A DNA stretch of 64,000 bases from Batkoa obscura (lineage: Eukaryota > Entomophthoromycota > Entomophthoromycetes > Entomophthorales > Batkoaceae), in contig JASVEC010000087.1 in the NCBI GenBank assembly GCA_030770535.1, forward strand, positions 1-64,000, given 5' to 3'. A program made the position numbers and the translations under genes. The notes under the pieces were generated by a model. The model had not been told where the DNA came from. It made no database searches and saw nothing but the letters and a program-made list of their open reading frames with translations. Positions 1 through 11,200 of this stretch are shown here, piece by piece (the stretch's first letter is position 1; each line of letters starts with the position of its first letter).

Positions 1-653
1 TTATTTTTTAGAATAGTTCTTAAAAGTGTTAGGTGTACAACTATTTTATTGGTTATATAAAATAAATGAAAGCTTCAGATAAGTTATTATGGAGGAACAG
101 GGCCGAGGAAATTGTGTAGTCCCTAAAGCCAGGATATAGTGATAACTTTTATATCTTAGTTTTTAAGTGCTTTAAAACAAATTTAAGGAAACCCCATCTA
201 TGAAAATAATAGCTGTAATGATTAATTAATGAGTATCCATACTATTGGGCGAAATATTCTCATTTATAAAAATGAGTGCCCAACTGTTTTATTCTGTAAT
301 TTTAATTCTAGCCTAAAAACAGGTATTAATATACTAATTTTTGTATTCAAAATTTCAATTATTCACTACTATATTGCTATATTTCATCTAACTTCTCAAC
401 CATTTATATTTAAATTTGTAAGAGTATAAATTAAGTAAAAAAGTATACTTTATAGCCCTGAGTCCAAATACAAACTTTATTAATACCAAACTCTATAACT
501 GTTAAACTTGGTCATAATGAAAACATCTTAAGATTAAGTTATATTAGCTACCTCAAAGTAACAATAAAATTTTTACTTGAATGCAATTATTATAATATAT
601 GCTTAATAATTTTATTATCATTTGCTACTTACATATTAAATAATATAAGTGCT
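1..653. other. Intergenic stretch, no gene recognised
   Basis: AT-rich sequence with no supported coding exon. A small more GC-rich patch near 90-135 stands out but matches nothing I recognise. A 66-codon open frame at 229-429 lacks any family resemblance and sits in AT-rich DNA. Confidence 0.5.
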
Positions 654-1040
654 TTACTGTTTTCTTTTCCTTCCTCTTTTCTTTTTAGGTACATTCTCTT
701 TAATAGAACTTTGATTGCCTTCTGGGTAATTATTAGCGGTTTGATCTTTTTCGATTACAAGACTATGTTCTAAATCAGGCATTATATGCATCTCTTTTGG
801 CTTTAATTCTATATTGGCTGCTTCCTTTACGCTTTCATATTCTTCTGAGTAATGATCAGGGCTATAGTGACGTCTATTATATACCTGTCTATGCTTCGAA
901 TAAACAGGCGTTTGATGGTATATTTCATCATTATAGTTGATATTATTTGGAGGTAGGTATGCCAGAGCCGGTGGCGGTGGCATTGGAGTGTAATAACCGT
1001 ATTGTGGAAAAACCGCAGGACGATGTAATTGCTTTTCCAT
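654..1040 (-). CDS. Small unknown protein with basic AT-hook-like tail
   Basis: A single open frame of 128 residues. The N-terminal third is rich in Pro and Tyr (YGYYTPMPPPPALAYLPP), the middle is acidic, and the last ten residues KKKRGRKRKQ form a basic cluster that looks like a nuclear localisation signal or a single AT-hook (core RGR). It is transcribed in the same direction as the next gene upstream (1278-1819). I do not recognise a family. The composition suggests a disordered nuclear or nucleic-acid-binding protein, but this is inference. An upstream exon cannot be excluded because only the sequence after the chosen ATG was checked. Confidence 0.55.
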   Translation of the reverse strand: MEKQLHRPAVFPQYGYYTPMPPPPALAYLPPNNINYNDEIYHQTPVYSKHRQVYNRRHYSPDHYSEEYESVKEAANIELKPKEMHIMPDLEHSLVIEKDQTANNYPEGNQSSIKENVPKKKRGRKRKQ

Positions 1041-1277
1041 ATCTTTTATTTGAACCGGTTTAAACTACCCAGTAAATATACAAATAAGTTACCTATGAAT
1101 ATATGTTTATTAGCTTCATAATTCATTATTTTGGTATTTGGCATAGAACTTTTTTTGATTTTCATTCCCTTTATAAACTATTATATAATATGTCTTAACA
1201 TTAAACCAATATACTTGTTTATCTGTATCATCGCTTTCATCTATTAAAGAATTAATATTATTGCAAAACAAAAAACA

Positions 1278-1819
1278 TTAACTACTATGTTCATCATCCT
1301 CAGTGTCAATTTCCTTATTTACTAAATCTTCTTTTATTTGTTTAACCTTATCCGATCTCAATCTTGGTACATTATTAAGATCTGTAAAAAGTTGACGAAA
1401 CTCTAGCTTAACTAAATAATAAGAATTAAAGCTTTATACAATAAATTAATACGCTCATTTTTTATACTATTTTTTAATTCTTTGAAATAAGGATCTAAAA
1501 TTGAGCGAAAATAGTTTTCTTTATCTTCCAGATTCTCAACTTTTTTGATTAATTCTTTCAAAGTACTTTTATTCCGTTTGACATCTAACCCTATTAACGA
1601 AAGTTGGTTCATTAGATAGAGATCAAAGTTAGTTTCATTTTCAGTTCCATTTTTGTTATTATCTTTCTTTTTAGCTTTTGGCTTTTGGTCTATAACCAAC
1701 TCCTTAAATAAATCCTCCGGCTTTAAACTAGCAACATATATTAAACAAACTAGAAATGAAATAAATTGTTTATTACAACGAAAGCCTTTGGATCTCATCC
1801 TTCTTTGGCTAGAAACCAT
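1278..1819 (-). CDS. Unknown 166-aa protein, two exons
   Basis: Exon 1 is 1453-1819 and exon 2 is 1278-1411, joined by a 41-nt intron (GTATTA...TTTAG) that keeps the frame: ...KNE|LKLEFRQLF. The product has a hydrophobic stretch near residues 18-33 (FISFLVCLIYVASL), a Lys/Asn-rich linker, then a likely coiled coil (residues about 85-125) and an acidic C-terminus (TEDDEHSS). No family recognised. The hydrophobic stretch could be a buried helix or a signal anchor. Start choice is tentative, because an acceptor-like TCTAG lies ten bases inside the frame. Confidence 0.55.
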
Positions 1820-2684
1820 TGTTAATTGCTCTTTATAAGTAATACTTATTATACTTTATTTTTATCTGGATTTTCCATATTTAAGGAATAAAGCTAAGGT
1901 TTTTTACGAAATGCTTTTTTAATAAATCATTGTATTAAGCCAAGTTTTATGCAAGCTCTATTTGGCAATCGATTGCATAAAATGATTTTATTAGCATTTA
2001 AATCTAAGTTTTTAAAAGTGATTACTTTAAAATCCAAGTTCAAATTAGACTATGGGGATGTTTTTTCGTGCTTAAGAATTTCACTAACAAATTTTCCACT
2101 CAAATAGTGCTTAAAGATGGAAAAAGTAATGAAGACAAAAAACACACCCTATGTTAGATTTTGAATTAATGATATTTTATTTTTACCAAAATTCATAATA
2201 AAAATATCAAAGTGAACTTTATATAGTACAAAAGTCTTAGATCTTGATCTTGTCTTCGTTTCTGATTTACTTAAATTACTAGCTATAATTGTCAAAATGA
2301 TTAGTTAAAAATAAAGGAAACAATAAAAATCCTCAACATATTAAAAATATAAAAATCATATTTTATTTTGATAAAATTTTTTTAATATATATCGAAGTAG
2401 TATATAAACAATTAAAAATTTATTGATTTTAAACAATGCAGTTAATTAAAAATTTAAATCTTATTTTTAAAAACTGTTTGATATTGTAGTATTAAAAAGC
2501 AGGATTAAAAAATAAATGGAGAAGGGTCAATAAGATGACTTCCCAGACTCATTTAAAAATATTATTAATGTAGATTTGAGCTAGAATCTAATGGGAATGA
2601 AAGTTTGGTTAAATAAAAGGTTGAAAATGAAGATAAGACGTAATATGTTCTATTGACTTGTTAATAATAGCTTAATTATTATTT
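1820..2684. other. Intergenic spacer with one miniature transposon
   Basis: Spacer between the unknown 166-aa gene and the 3' end of eIF4G. It holds one miniature element (2051-2152) and otherwise AT-rich sequence with no coding signal that I can support. Confidence 0.6.
2051..2152 (-). mobile_element. Miniature inverted-repeat element, copy 1 (reverse)
   Basis: Member of a roughly 103-bp family found about 25 times here. Ends are TATGGGGATGT and an imperfect inverse (ACACACCCTAT); the true element is probably TGGGG...CCCCA with a TA target duplication. Orientation is called reverse because the TTAAGAATTT arm comes first. No coding capacity. Confidence 0.8.
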
Positions 2685-5600
2685 CTAATGTAATCCTTTC
2701 CAAGCACTACTTTCTTTGATACTTGGTACAAGAAATTTAATTTTACTATCATCACATAATTTTTCTAATTTAGCAACTTCCCTATCTTTAGGGTTATAAA
2801 GCATCGTAATATCACAATTATCTTCGAACTCTTTAATTAACGTTGCTTCGTCTGATTTTTTCAATCTCTCCTCTATGTAAGCAATAAAAAACTTTGGACC
2901 AGGTGGGAAGGGGCTAGGATATTCAGATAATGGCTCGGCTAATTCTATCAATTGAGCTAAACTAATAGAATAAGTTGTAAGGAATAGTGACATGTAAGTA
3001 AATGCGAATGGCACATCTGAACATAAATCTTCAAGTAAAGGCATGAATTTCTTGGCCCCTGCAATAAAATCTTCTTTAGTGACAACTCCTTCCTTATTGA
3101 GCACTTCCAAAAGTCCAGCTACGCTTTCAACCTCAGGCTTCTTCTTCTCAATTGCATAAGCAATCATCTTATTTATTACTTCATCATAGCAGTTATATCC
3201 ATCAAATTCTTTAGCAGTAAGAAGTGCTTCTTTGATATCCTTTGAATTTAAATATTCGTCTACTAATGTCTTAGCCTTTCTTTCGATGAGCTCTGGCTCC
3301 ATCGATTTAGAAGTTTGCTCCTCAGTAGTTTCAGCACTTGATGGCTTACGCAAAAGGTTAACAGAAGGCCTTGTTGGTGAAGCTTTAGGTTCATTATCAG
3401 CCAACATATCAAAGATATTACTATTTGTAATATTAGGTCTTTTTTGTTGAGTGGTAGGTTCGCGACCTACAGGTTTGCTACTACCAAGGGAATTAAACAC
3501 TGAGCTAGGACCAAAGCTGAGAGTACTAGAAGCTGTTTTGGTTTTTGATAAGTTACCAAATCCAGAAAGATCACCAATCTTAGTACGTGACGATGGTAAA
3601 CTATTTCCACTTACTGAATTCCATCCATCGCTACGCTTATTATCTTTATCAAACGATGGTTTATTTGGTGAATTAAGTGGTGGTAACCCTCTACCTCCAG
3701 AACTATGTTGACGACGGACTTTATCTTGCTTATTTTTCTCTTCGGATTCACGAGCAGCATCATCTTTAATTTGTTGTAAAGTTTTTGGTGTATCGCTCTT
3801 ACCAGTTTGCCATTTATTTTTTCTCAAGTCAATCAAATCAAGTAGCATAAAGCGAATACGTTGTGAAAGCTTTTTGCTCTTACTAAGTTCTTGGATTTGT
3901 TCAAAATATTTGTTTACAAATGGCTTGTTCTTTATTGTATCTAATTGTTTACCAATTGTACTAAAGAGTTTTGATAAACTTTCAACTTCTTCATCATCAG
4001 GATCATCATCCAAAAGTCTTCTAATACAATAGTGCATAATTTTCTCAGTAAGCATATTAAGCTTGAAAACCTCACCAATGAATCTTATAAGACCTAATCC
4101 TTGACGTTTAGCTTTTGCAAGCTTATAATATTCATCTGACATCATATCGCTTTCTTGTAACTCTTGCATACCCTCAACTTTCCATCCTTTTTCAAACTCT
4201 TTCTGACATCTAGTAAGGATATATTTTCTGAAAAGATTACCACCTCTGGTATATTCATTATCCTTACTACGAACTTCTTCATCAATAATATCGCTGTTAA
4301 GCTCCACTTGCATTCTTTGACATAATTTTGCATACATTGCTGAGAAATTTGGTTCATCACATGCTTTTTCAAAGATAAGTTGAATAACAGTTTTTAATGT
4401 AAAACCGTCCTTTTCTTTAACTGATTCATTAGCAAGTTCAATAATTTGAGAAGAGATTGAATCAAATTTTTCAAGGGTAAGTTTGTTAAGTAAGGATTTA
4501 GTTTTACGCGTAACTTGGGCTTCTTTATCGTCATCATCTTTCTTCTTAGGTATCCAACGGTTTTCAGATTTTTCAAGTGGTACTACTTGATCCAAAGGAA
4601 TGGTTGGGCCACCTTGTGAATTATTATGCTTTCCACCCCTACCACCACGATTGGAACGATTTCTGGATTCTTTGTGCCCTCCTAATTGGCTAGACAAACC
4701 TGGAAGATGACCTCCACTTGAAGTACGTCCTCCCATTTGGCCTCTACCAGATTGATCGCCACGCATTTGCATGTTTGAAAGTTTAAATCTTTCTTCGCTA
4801 TTACGAGGCTTAGAGAAATCGCCTGAATCATTCTTTGAGCTACCACGTGAAGAATTCATCCTACGATGCATACCACGACGATCATTACTATCTTGACGCA
4901 TTTGATCATCATTTGCAATAGCATCAAGGTTCTTCATTTCTTGAGGTTTATCGATACACATCTCCTTAAATTGTAATAAAAAGGATCTATCGTATCTAAA
5001 CATACCATCTGGTAAGTTAGGACGGTTGATATTTGGAGGATAACTAACTTGTTCAAAAAACTCTGTGGTGCGTGGAGAAGGACTAGCTATATTTGGACTA
5101 TAAAGTCCAGCAGATCCGAGATTCAAAGAACCAAGTCTTTGAAGAGGAGGTTTACCTTTTGTCTCAATAGATAAACCAGTTTTATTTAACCTAGAAGAAT
5201 CTGAGTCATTTCTTACAACCCCATTAAAACCTGGAGGTTTGGACCCAAATCCAGGTGGCGCACTGCTTTTAGCTCCTGTATTAATTTCGCCAGCAGGTTT
5301 TTCAGCTTCTTGTGGTACAGCAGCAGTTTCCTTTGATTCAACAGATACTTCCTTTGACGCAGTTTCTTTTGATTCAGGCTCATTAACTACTTCGGTTTGT
5401 TGAGCTACAGTTTCCGGTTTAGTAGGTTCAGTTGATGCGACGGCTGGCTTAGTTCCAGCTCTTACCGCTCTCTTTGGTTTAGCTTTGGTAAGAACAACAG
5501 TTTCCGTTTTAGCTGAAATTATCGTTGGCTCTTCGATCTTTGGTTCAGTCTCAGCTGGTTTAGATTCAATTGGTTTAGATTCAATTGGCTTAGATTCAAT

Positions 5601-7480
5601 TGGCTTAGATTCAATTGGCTTAGATTCAATTGGCTTGGGCTCAAGGATTTCTTTTGAGCTATTTTCATTATTTGAATCATTTGGTTGTGCCTTAACTTTA
5701 TCATTAGTTTCAGGCATGTTTTTAACTGAATCTTTTGCTGTAGAACTTTTGTCTTTTAGCTCAACCTCGTTTGTGTTTTTAATTGGAGCAACATTCTCAC
5801 CCTTTAACTTATCATCACTAACGTTTTTAATAGGTGTCTCAACTTTGGTATCCACGTTTTTATTTATATCACCATTGATAGAAACGCTAGCTTCCTTTTT
5901 AATGTTTTGATGAACAGCTACTTTTTCAGGTTCTTTATCTTTAGGTATTTCTTTAATTTCTGCTTCAACCTTCTTTTTAGTTTCAACTTTGTCACTGGTT
6001 TTTACTTCTTTAACTTCAGGTTTTTTCTCTTGTTTAGTTGAATCAGATTTACTTACATCAGTTAATTCTTTGGTCTTCTCTTGAACTTTATCTGAAGTCT
6101 CATTTTTAACTGCAGGTGTTTCAGAAGAAAGGGGTTCTTTAGGAACTGGTTTTGATATACGAACTACTACAGGTGGTGTTGGAGTTGTTGGGGTAGTAAT
6201 TGGAGTTGCTTCTTTATTAGCATTAGCAGGTGCAACAACCTGTGCCTTTGTAAGTGGATTTATAATTTTGATTGCCTTACTTGTCTTATTACCAGGTACA
6301 AATGGTAAAGCATTAGTGTTAAGATGCGGCGTTACACCTTGGTTTGGTGGTACCATATTATTGTGAGGTGGCATGACAGGATATGGCTGTATAAAGCCAG
6401 GGAAATGTGGATAATTTGGGTCAAAATGAGGTGTAGGATATCCATGGTAATAAGGAGATGACCAGTTTCCACCTGGACCATTAGGCCCAGGGTTACCTGG
6501 GCTACTATTTTGTTGGAACCCACCTGGTGAGCTATGAATACCACCTTTTCCACTTCTTTGTCCAGATGAATAACTGGATTGAGAATTAGGCGAGCCTCCT
6601 GGGATATTGTTTTGATAAGTTGGCTTAACTCCCCATTGTAGTTGACCAGGGCCTTGTGGTGAAAATTGTGGATATGGTCCCTGAGGATATGGATGATTAG
6701 TAGCAGGTACAAAAGGTGATTTGTTAAAGTTAGGTGGCATTGAATTAGGGTGTGGTGCGCCAGATGTGAAAGGTTGATTATGTGTGAAAGTATTAGGATT
6801 TGATTGTGATTGTTGTTCATTATTAATAATAGCTGGATTCTTTGAATATACACCGTGAGTTGGATCATTAACTATTTTTATTTAATTTACCATTTAATAA
6901 ATATAAAAGAATTACCTTTTGGGTCTTTTTCTATTAACTTTGATTTATTAGGCAATATAGGCGCCGTTATTATAAGTTTATCCGATACACTAAGTTTTTC
7001 TAACCCAGATCCAAAAGTAATTTTAGCAAAATCAACTTGTTTATTTTCATAAAACTCTAACTTTGGAAAAGATTCTGCTTTAATATCATCAAAAAAACCA
7101 AATATAACTTTTTTATTTTCTTAAATAAATTAGTAAATTGTTTTTTACAAATACATTTAATTTCAATACCTATTTTTCTTTCTGGTTCTGGCAACCTTAG
7201 ATTAGCCGAAGCTAAAATTTCATCAATAGTATCATTATTACTAAAATTTATTATTAAATTGAGTCTGAGTTTAAACAATGAGTTACCTTTTCGTTTCTGA
7301 TACTTGTGTTTTATTTTTATTTTCTTTTGACCTATCATTATTACTTGAAGGTAATGCTTCAGCTTTACTATTAGATGCTTTAATTTGTTTAGCAGTTTGT
7401 GCATAACTAACTAAAGCAGGCTGCTGCTTATTGACAGCAGGTATAGCTCCAGAATTGGAGGAACGATTATTTCTACTCAT
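2685..7480 (-). CDS. Translation initiation factor eIF4G
   Basis: Scaffold of the cap-binding complex eIF4F, bridging eIF4E, eIF4A, poly(A)-binding protein and eIF3 in the cytoplasm. Four exons: 7287-7480, 7170-7240, 6916-7119 and 2685-6871; introns of 46, 50 and 44 nt all keep frame, giving 1551 aa. Exon 3 carries a short VIFGFFDD/KITFGS segment like those in fungal eIF4G N-termini. Then come a Pro/Gly/Asn-rich region, a long acidic Lys/Glu-rich part with five IESKP repeats, and the eIF4E-binding motif YDRSFLL near residue 782 (consensus YxxxxL-hydrophobic). RGG-like patches follow, then a MIF4G domain from about 940 to 1170 (starts TRKTKSLLNKLT) and an MA3 domain from about 1350. No clear W2 domain is seen at the C-terminus. 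The second acceptor could instead lie 12 nt further in, also in frame. Confidence 0.95.
5558..5640. repeat. 15-bp coding minisatellite in eIF4G
   Basis: About five near-identical 15-bp units (TTGGCTTAGATTCAA on the plus strand) encode the pentapeptide IESKP in the acidic part of eIF4G. The units differ by single T/C changes only, so the array is recent and likely length-polymorphic. Confidence 0.9.
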
Positions 7481-8162
7481 GATTTTACTAAATCTTATTA
7501 GGACCTATCAGAATCAATAAATTTAGATAAAAATAGATGACAATTACTTACCGAAGATTGATCTCAATGAAGTTGAGTTCAATACAAAGATCAAATATAC
7601 TACTTAATTTAACCCTAATTTGTATGGGTTAAAGAGACAGATCAATTTCACTTTTTAAATTTGCTGAGTTTTTAATTCAATAGCTTAACCATTCCTGATA
7701 AAGTTACCAATCATAAGGCCTTACGCCAAAAAAAGAATTGGCTTAACCAATTAAAATTCATTTATATTATCACATTAGATTATAAATGGCCTAAACTTTC
7801 TATTGTCTTTATCCCATAAAATATTTTCTCATAAGCTTAAATTATGAAATATTTTAATGAAATAAACTTCCAATCCCATCTCCCCAAAAATAATCAACTT
7901 ATTATCATTGGTGGAATTCAATATTAGTTTTCATCTCATAAGTATGTTCGGACTATTGAATTTTAGTTACAAAATTAAGCATAATAAATTTAGGCTCAAT
8001 AAAAATCATAGAAACAGAATTTAAAGTAATCTTTAGAGTTTGACACTTTGTTTCACTGTAATTTCAAACAAAAATTAACAGGTTATAATAGAGATAGTCT
8101 ACAAATGTTGGGAAGTAATTTTTCGTTTAAACTCCTAGTGTATTAACAACTTTTAATAATAA

Positions 8163-8268
8163 TATATGAAGGTATTTTTTTGGCTTTATCACTTTTTCTA
8201 TCTTTTAAACGCTATTTCAGTGGAAAATCTGTTAGTAAAATTTCTAAACACAAAAATACATCCCCATA
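8163..8268 (+). mobile_element. Miniature element, copy 2 (forward)
   Basis: Left end degenerate (TATGAAGGTATTTT), right end intact (ACATCCCCATA). The internal CTATTT...GTTAGTAAAAT core is conserved. The next copy abuts directly. Confidence 0.75.
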
Positions 8269-8364
8269 TAAAGTTTTTTGGTTTAATCGCTTTTTCCATT
8301 TTTTAAGCACTATTAGCGAAAACATTGTTAGTGAAATTTTTGAACGAAAAATATATATCCATAT
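8267..8364 (+). mobile_element. Miniature element, copy 3, decayed tandem copy
   Basis: Begins where copy 2 ends, in the same orientation: TTTTTTGGTTTAATCGC...TTAGTGAAATTT...TATATCCATA. More diverged than its neighbour. Confidence 0.65.
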
Positions 8365-9369
8365 CACCTTTATCATATCATCCAAGCCTAATATTATCTA
8401 TAAATCTATGGACAATCTATGTAAACTTCATAATTTCATTTTGCACTACTTTTAAATCATTAATACTTCTCTTTTTTAAGTCAAGTAATATCCCACCAAA
8501 AAAGTATTTAGGTTTTTTAATGACTATCAAAGTTTAGTTCACACAAATAAATAATAGAGAAAATTCTTTTAATTTATTTATATTAGTTTATCTGATCTAT
8601 ACTTAAGTAGGTCTATTCAAACCCTTTTTGTATAGAAGTGCTTATTTATTTGAATGTATTAAGTATTTATTATATTGCTTAAACGATAAAATTGTTCCGA
8701 TATTTTAATATATGGAGCTTATTTCTAAGTTTAGTAAATTTAAAAATATAATAATATAAATTAAAATAGCTGAATTTAAGTTGTAAATTATCTATTTATA
8801 AATATGTAAGTTAACTTCAATTTCTCCTCAAAGCTGTGGTAACTGATATTTTATAACAATTGACTATCTGTTGGTTTACTATAACTCAGTGAATAAGTTA
8901 TTGTCTGATATACAGTCTAGATCATAATGTTGAAAGCCAAGTTTTTGAGAAAGTGTTATTTTTTTAAAAAACGTGTAATGTCTAAAAAGGTAGATTATGT
9001 TTTTATTGATTTCAACGGATGTTTACAATACTCAATTATCAGTTAGTTTATTATAGTTTATTAAATGCTTATTTTTAGTCCTTATATAGTCTAGATCTTT
9101 AAATTGGGAATTAATTATTAAAAAATTAAGTTCTTTGAGCTCTTTATTGTTATTTGAATTAATTAGATTATTATTGATTTTAATTATTATATGAATGTTT
9201 CAATTGATATTGTATTCGCAATAACAAACATGACAATAAAGAGATTTATTATATTATTTCGATAGATATGGGAATATTATCAATATTTTCTATTAAATTT
9301 AAAGATAGACTTTTATTAACGAAAATAAAAAATCAGCAGTTAAATGTGTCAAACTTCATATATTATTAA

Positions 9370-9475
9370 TATGAGATTGTTTTTTTTTAGTTTTATCGCT
9401 TTTTCTACTTTTCAAGTGCTATTTGAGCAGAAAGATTGTTAGTAAAATTCTTAAACAAAAAAATACATCTTCATA
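9370..9475 (+). mobile_element. Miniature element, copy 4 (forward)
   Basis: Left end TATGAGATTGTTTTT and right end ATACATCTTCATA; both termini carry changes. The AGTAAAATTCTTAAAC core is intact. Confidence 0.75.
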
Positions 9476-9869
9476 TACTAAAAATAAGAATCTACTTTCA
9501 GCTAAGAATATTAAAACCTATCAGTTATAAAATAAATAAGTTTAAAACTTGTCAGTTTACTATAAACCTTAGATCATAAATCTTTAAATTAATATTTACT
9601 TATAACAATAATAATATTTAAAAATAGCAACTAAAAAAACAAAATTTTAATTGAACCAATCAATTTCAAAACGATAATAAATGAAATGAATATAAATATT
9701 GCTTTATTAGGAAACAACATTAATAACCAAGTTAGCATCTATTAATTAGATTTTGAATTTAATATTAAATTGATTGTTACTAAAAGATAACTATACCTTT
9801 TATATAGATTTAGGTAATTTTTAACTTTAATTTCCTTTTATTTTTTATTTATTTATTAATATAATCTAT

Positions 9870-9877
<8 letters not shown>

Positions 9878-9902
<25 letters not shown>

Positions 9903-9903
9903 C
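9878..9903. repeat. ATT microsatellite upstream of PTP
   Basis: Run of about eight ATT units some 45 bp before the start codon of the phosphatase gene, within its likely promoter or 5' untranslated region. Confidence 0.85.
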
Positions 9904-9948
9904 GTTATTATCAACTAAACCTATAGATTTTTTGTTAACTTATAATCA

Positions 9949-10911
9949 ATGTTAGTACGTTGGAAGCGCCGAATTAAGATGAGCTTCATACCCCCAAATC
10001 CACCAGAGACTTCTGAACAATGGTTTAATTCCTTACAAAATGGTAAATGTACAAAAATAATGAATAAACGATTAGGCTCTCAATTAGATCAAAATGATGC
10101 TGATTTACCTTATAATCGACGAAAAAATCGATATTCAAATATATTACCTTATGATTGTAATCGAGTTGCTTTATCCGAATTGAAGAATAGTGATGAACCA
10201 ACAAATTATATTAATGCTAGCTATATTCAAGTACCAAACTGTATTCATCGATATATAGCCACTCAAGCACCTTTACCCAATACTATATTAGACTTTTGGC
10301 GTATGGTATTTGAAAATAAAAGTCCAATAATATTAGTATTAACTAAAGAATTTGAAGGATTAACAAGAAAATATCATTGTTATTGGCCAATAAATCAAAT
10401 CGAACCATTCCATTTTGACAATTATGATTTGATGGTCGAATTTTTAGAAGAAAAAAAACATCCATTATCTAATGAATTAACAATTGCTTATTTTAAATTA
10501 TCAGGTTTTCGTCCAGGAGACGATAAAATGGCTACTCAATATGTAACTCAAATAAGATTTGAAGGTTGGCCTGATTTTGGGGTACCTAATAATCCCAGTA
10601 TATTAATTACTGTATTAGATGTTTATCATATGGAATTAGCTATGCAACAAGAAAAAGCAGAAGAAAATGGAATGGGGCCATCAGTTATTCATTGTAGTGC
10701 TGGGGTAGGTAGAACAGGTACTTTTTGTGCTATTGATTCTGCCTTGTTTATTTTAAAATCTTGGACACCCGCAAAATCCGATTTAGTAGTTCATATTATT
10801 AATGCTTTTAGACAACAAAGGGTTTATATGGTTCAATCAAAAGCTCAATTTCATTTTATTTATAAGGTACTCAATTATTATGTCCAAACGAGACCAGATG
10901 GTTATTATTAA
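9949..10911 (+). CDS. Protein tyrosine phosphatase (classical PTP domain)
   Basis: Removes phosphate from phosphotyrosine. The 320-residue protein is almost entirely one catalytic domain. Visible landmarks are the phosphotyrosine-recognition loop NRYSNILPYD (Y62), YINASYI, the WPD loop WPDFGVP (W207, general acid D209), the P-loop HCSAGVGRTG with catalytic C249, and the Q-loop stretch QQRVYMVQSKAQ. All key residues are present, so it should be active. No transmembrane segment or adaptor domain is seen, so it is probably cytosolic. The substrate is unknown; yeast relatives such as Ptp1-3 act on MAP kinases. It is intronless, unlike most neighbours. A second in-frame ATG (M11) would remove a basic N-terminal segment and may be the real start. 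Confidence 0.93.
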   Translation: MLVRWKRRIKMSFIPPNPPETSEQWFNSLQNGKCTKIMNKRLGSQLDQNDADLPYNRRKNRYSNILPYDCNRVALSELKNSDEPTNYINASYIQVPNCIHRYIATQAPLPNTILDFWRMVFENKSPIILVLTKEFEGLTRKYHCYWPINQIEPFHFDNYDLMVEFLEEKKHPLSNELTIAYFKLSGFRPGDDKMATQYVTQIRFEGWPDFGVPNNPSILITVLDVYHMELAMQQEKAEENGMGPSVIHCSAGVGRTGTFCAIDSALFILKSWTPAKSDLVVHIINAFRQQRVYMVQSKAQFHFIYKVLNYYVQTRPDGYY

Positions 10912-11058
10912 TTAATAAATTAGTCATTAAATTAATATTGATTTTAATAATTTATCTTGTTTTTATTATTAATAACAATAAATAATAATAAATAATAAAT
11001 AATAATAATAAACAATAACAATACTTTATTCAATATTTATCTATATTTTTTATTAATA

Positions 11059-11163
11059 TATGGGAGTGTTTTTTTTAACTTCATTATTTTTTCCATCTTT
11101 TAAACACTATTTAAGCGGAAAATTTGTTAGTAAAATTCTTAAACACAAAAATACATCCCCATA
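11059..11163 (+). mobile_element. Miniature element, copy 5 (forward)
   Basis: Lies between the convergent 3' ends of PTP and SGD1. Left end TATGGGAGTGTTTTTTTT, right end ATACATCCCCATA, embedded in TA-rich flanks (AATA|TATGGG, CCCATA|TTA). Confidence 0.85.
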
Positions 11164-11200
11164 TTATATTCTATATTTTTTTTATTAAAAAGAAAATAAA

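Larger units (their letters stand above)
7481..9948. other. 2.5-kb spacer between divergent eIF4G and PTP genes
   Basis: Carries three miniature-element copies (8163-8268, 8267-8364, 9370-9475) and an ATT microsatellite just before the PTP gene. It must contain both promoters. I see no further gene. Confidence 0.6.

Noticed and set aside
229-429. 66-codon plus-strand open frame
   Set aside because: No family resemblance, AT-rich composition and no splice or promoter context; likely chance.
5485-5910. Plus-strand open frame of 141 codons with GLDSI repeats
   Set aside because: Antisense shadow of the IESKP repeats and acidic region of eIF4G.
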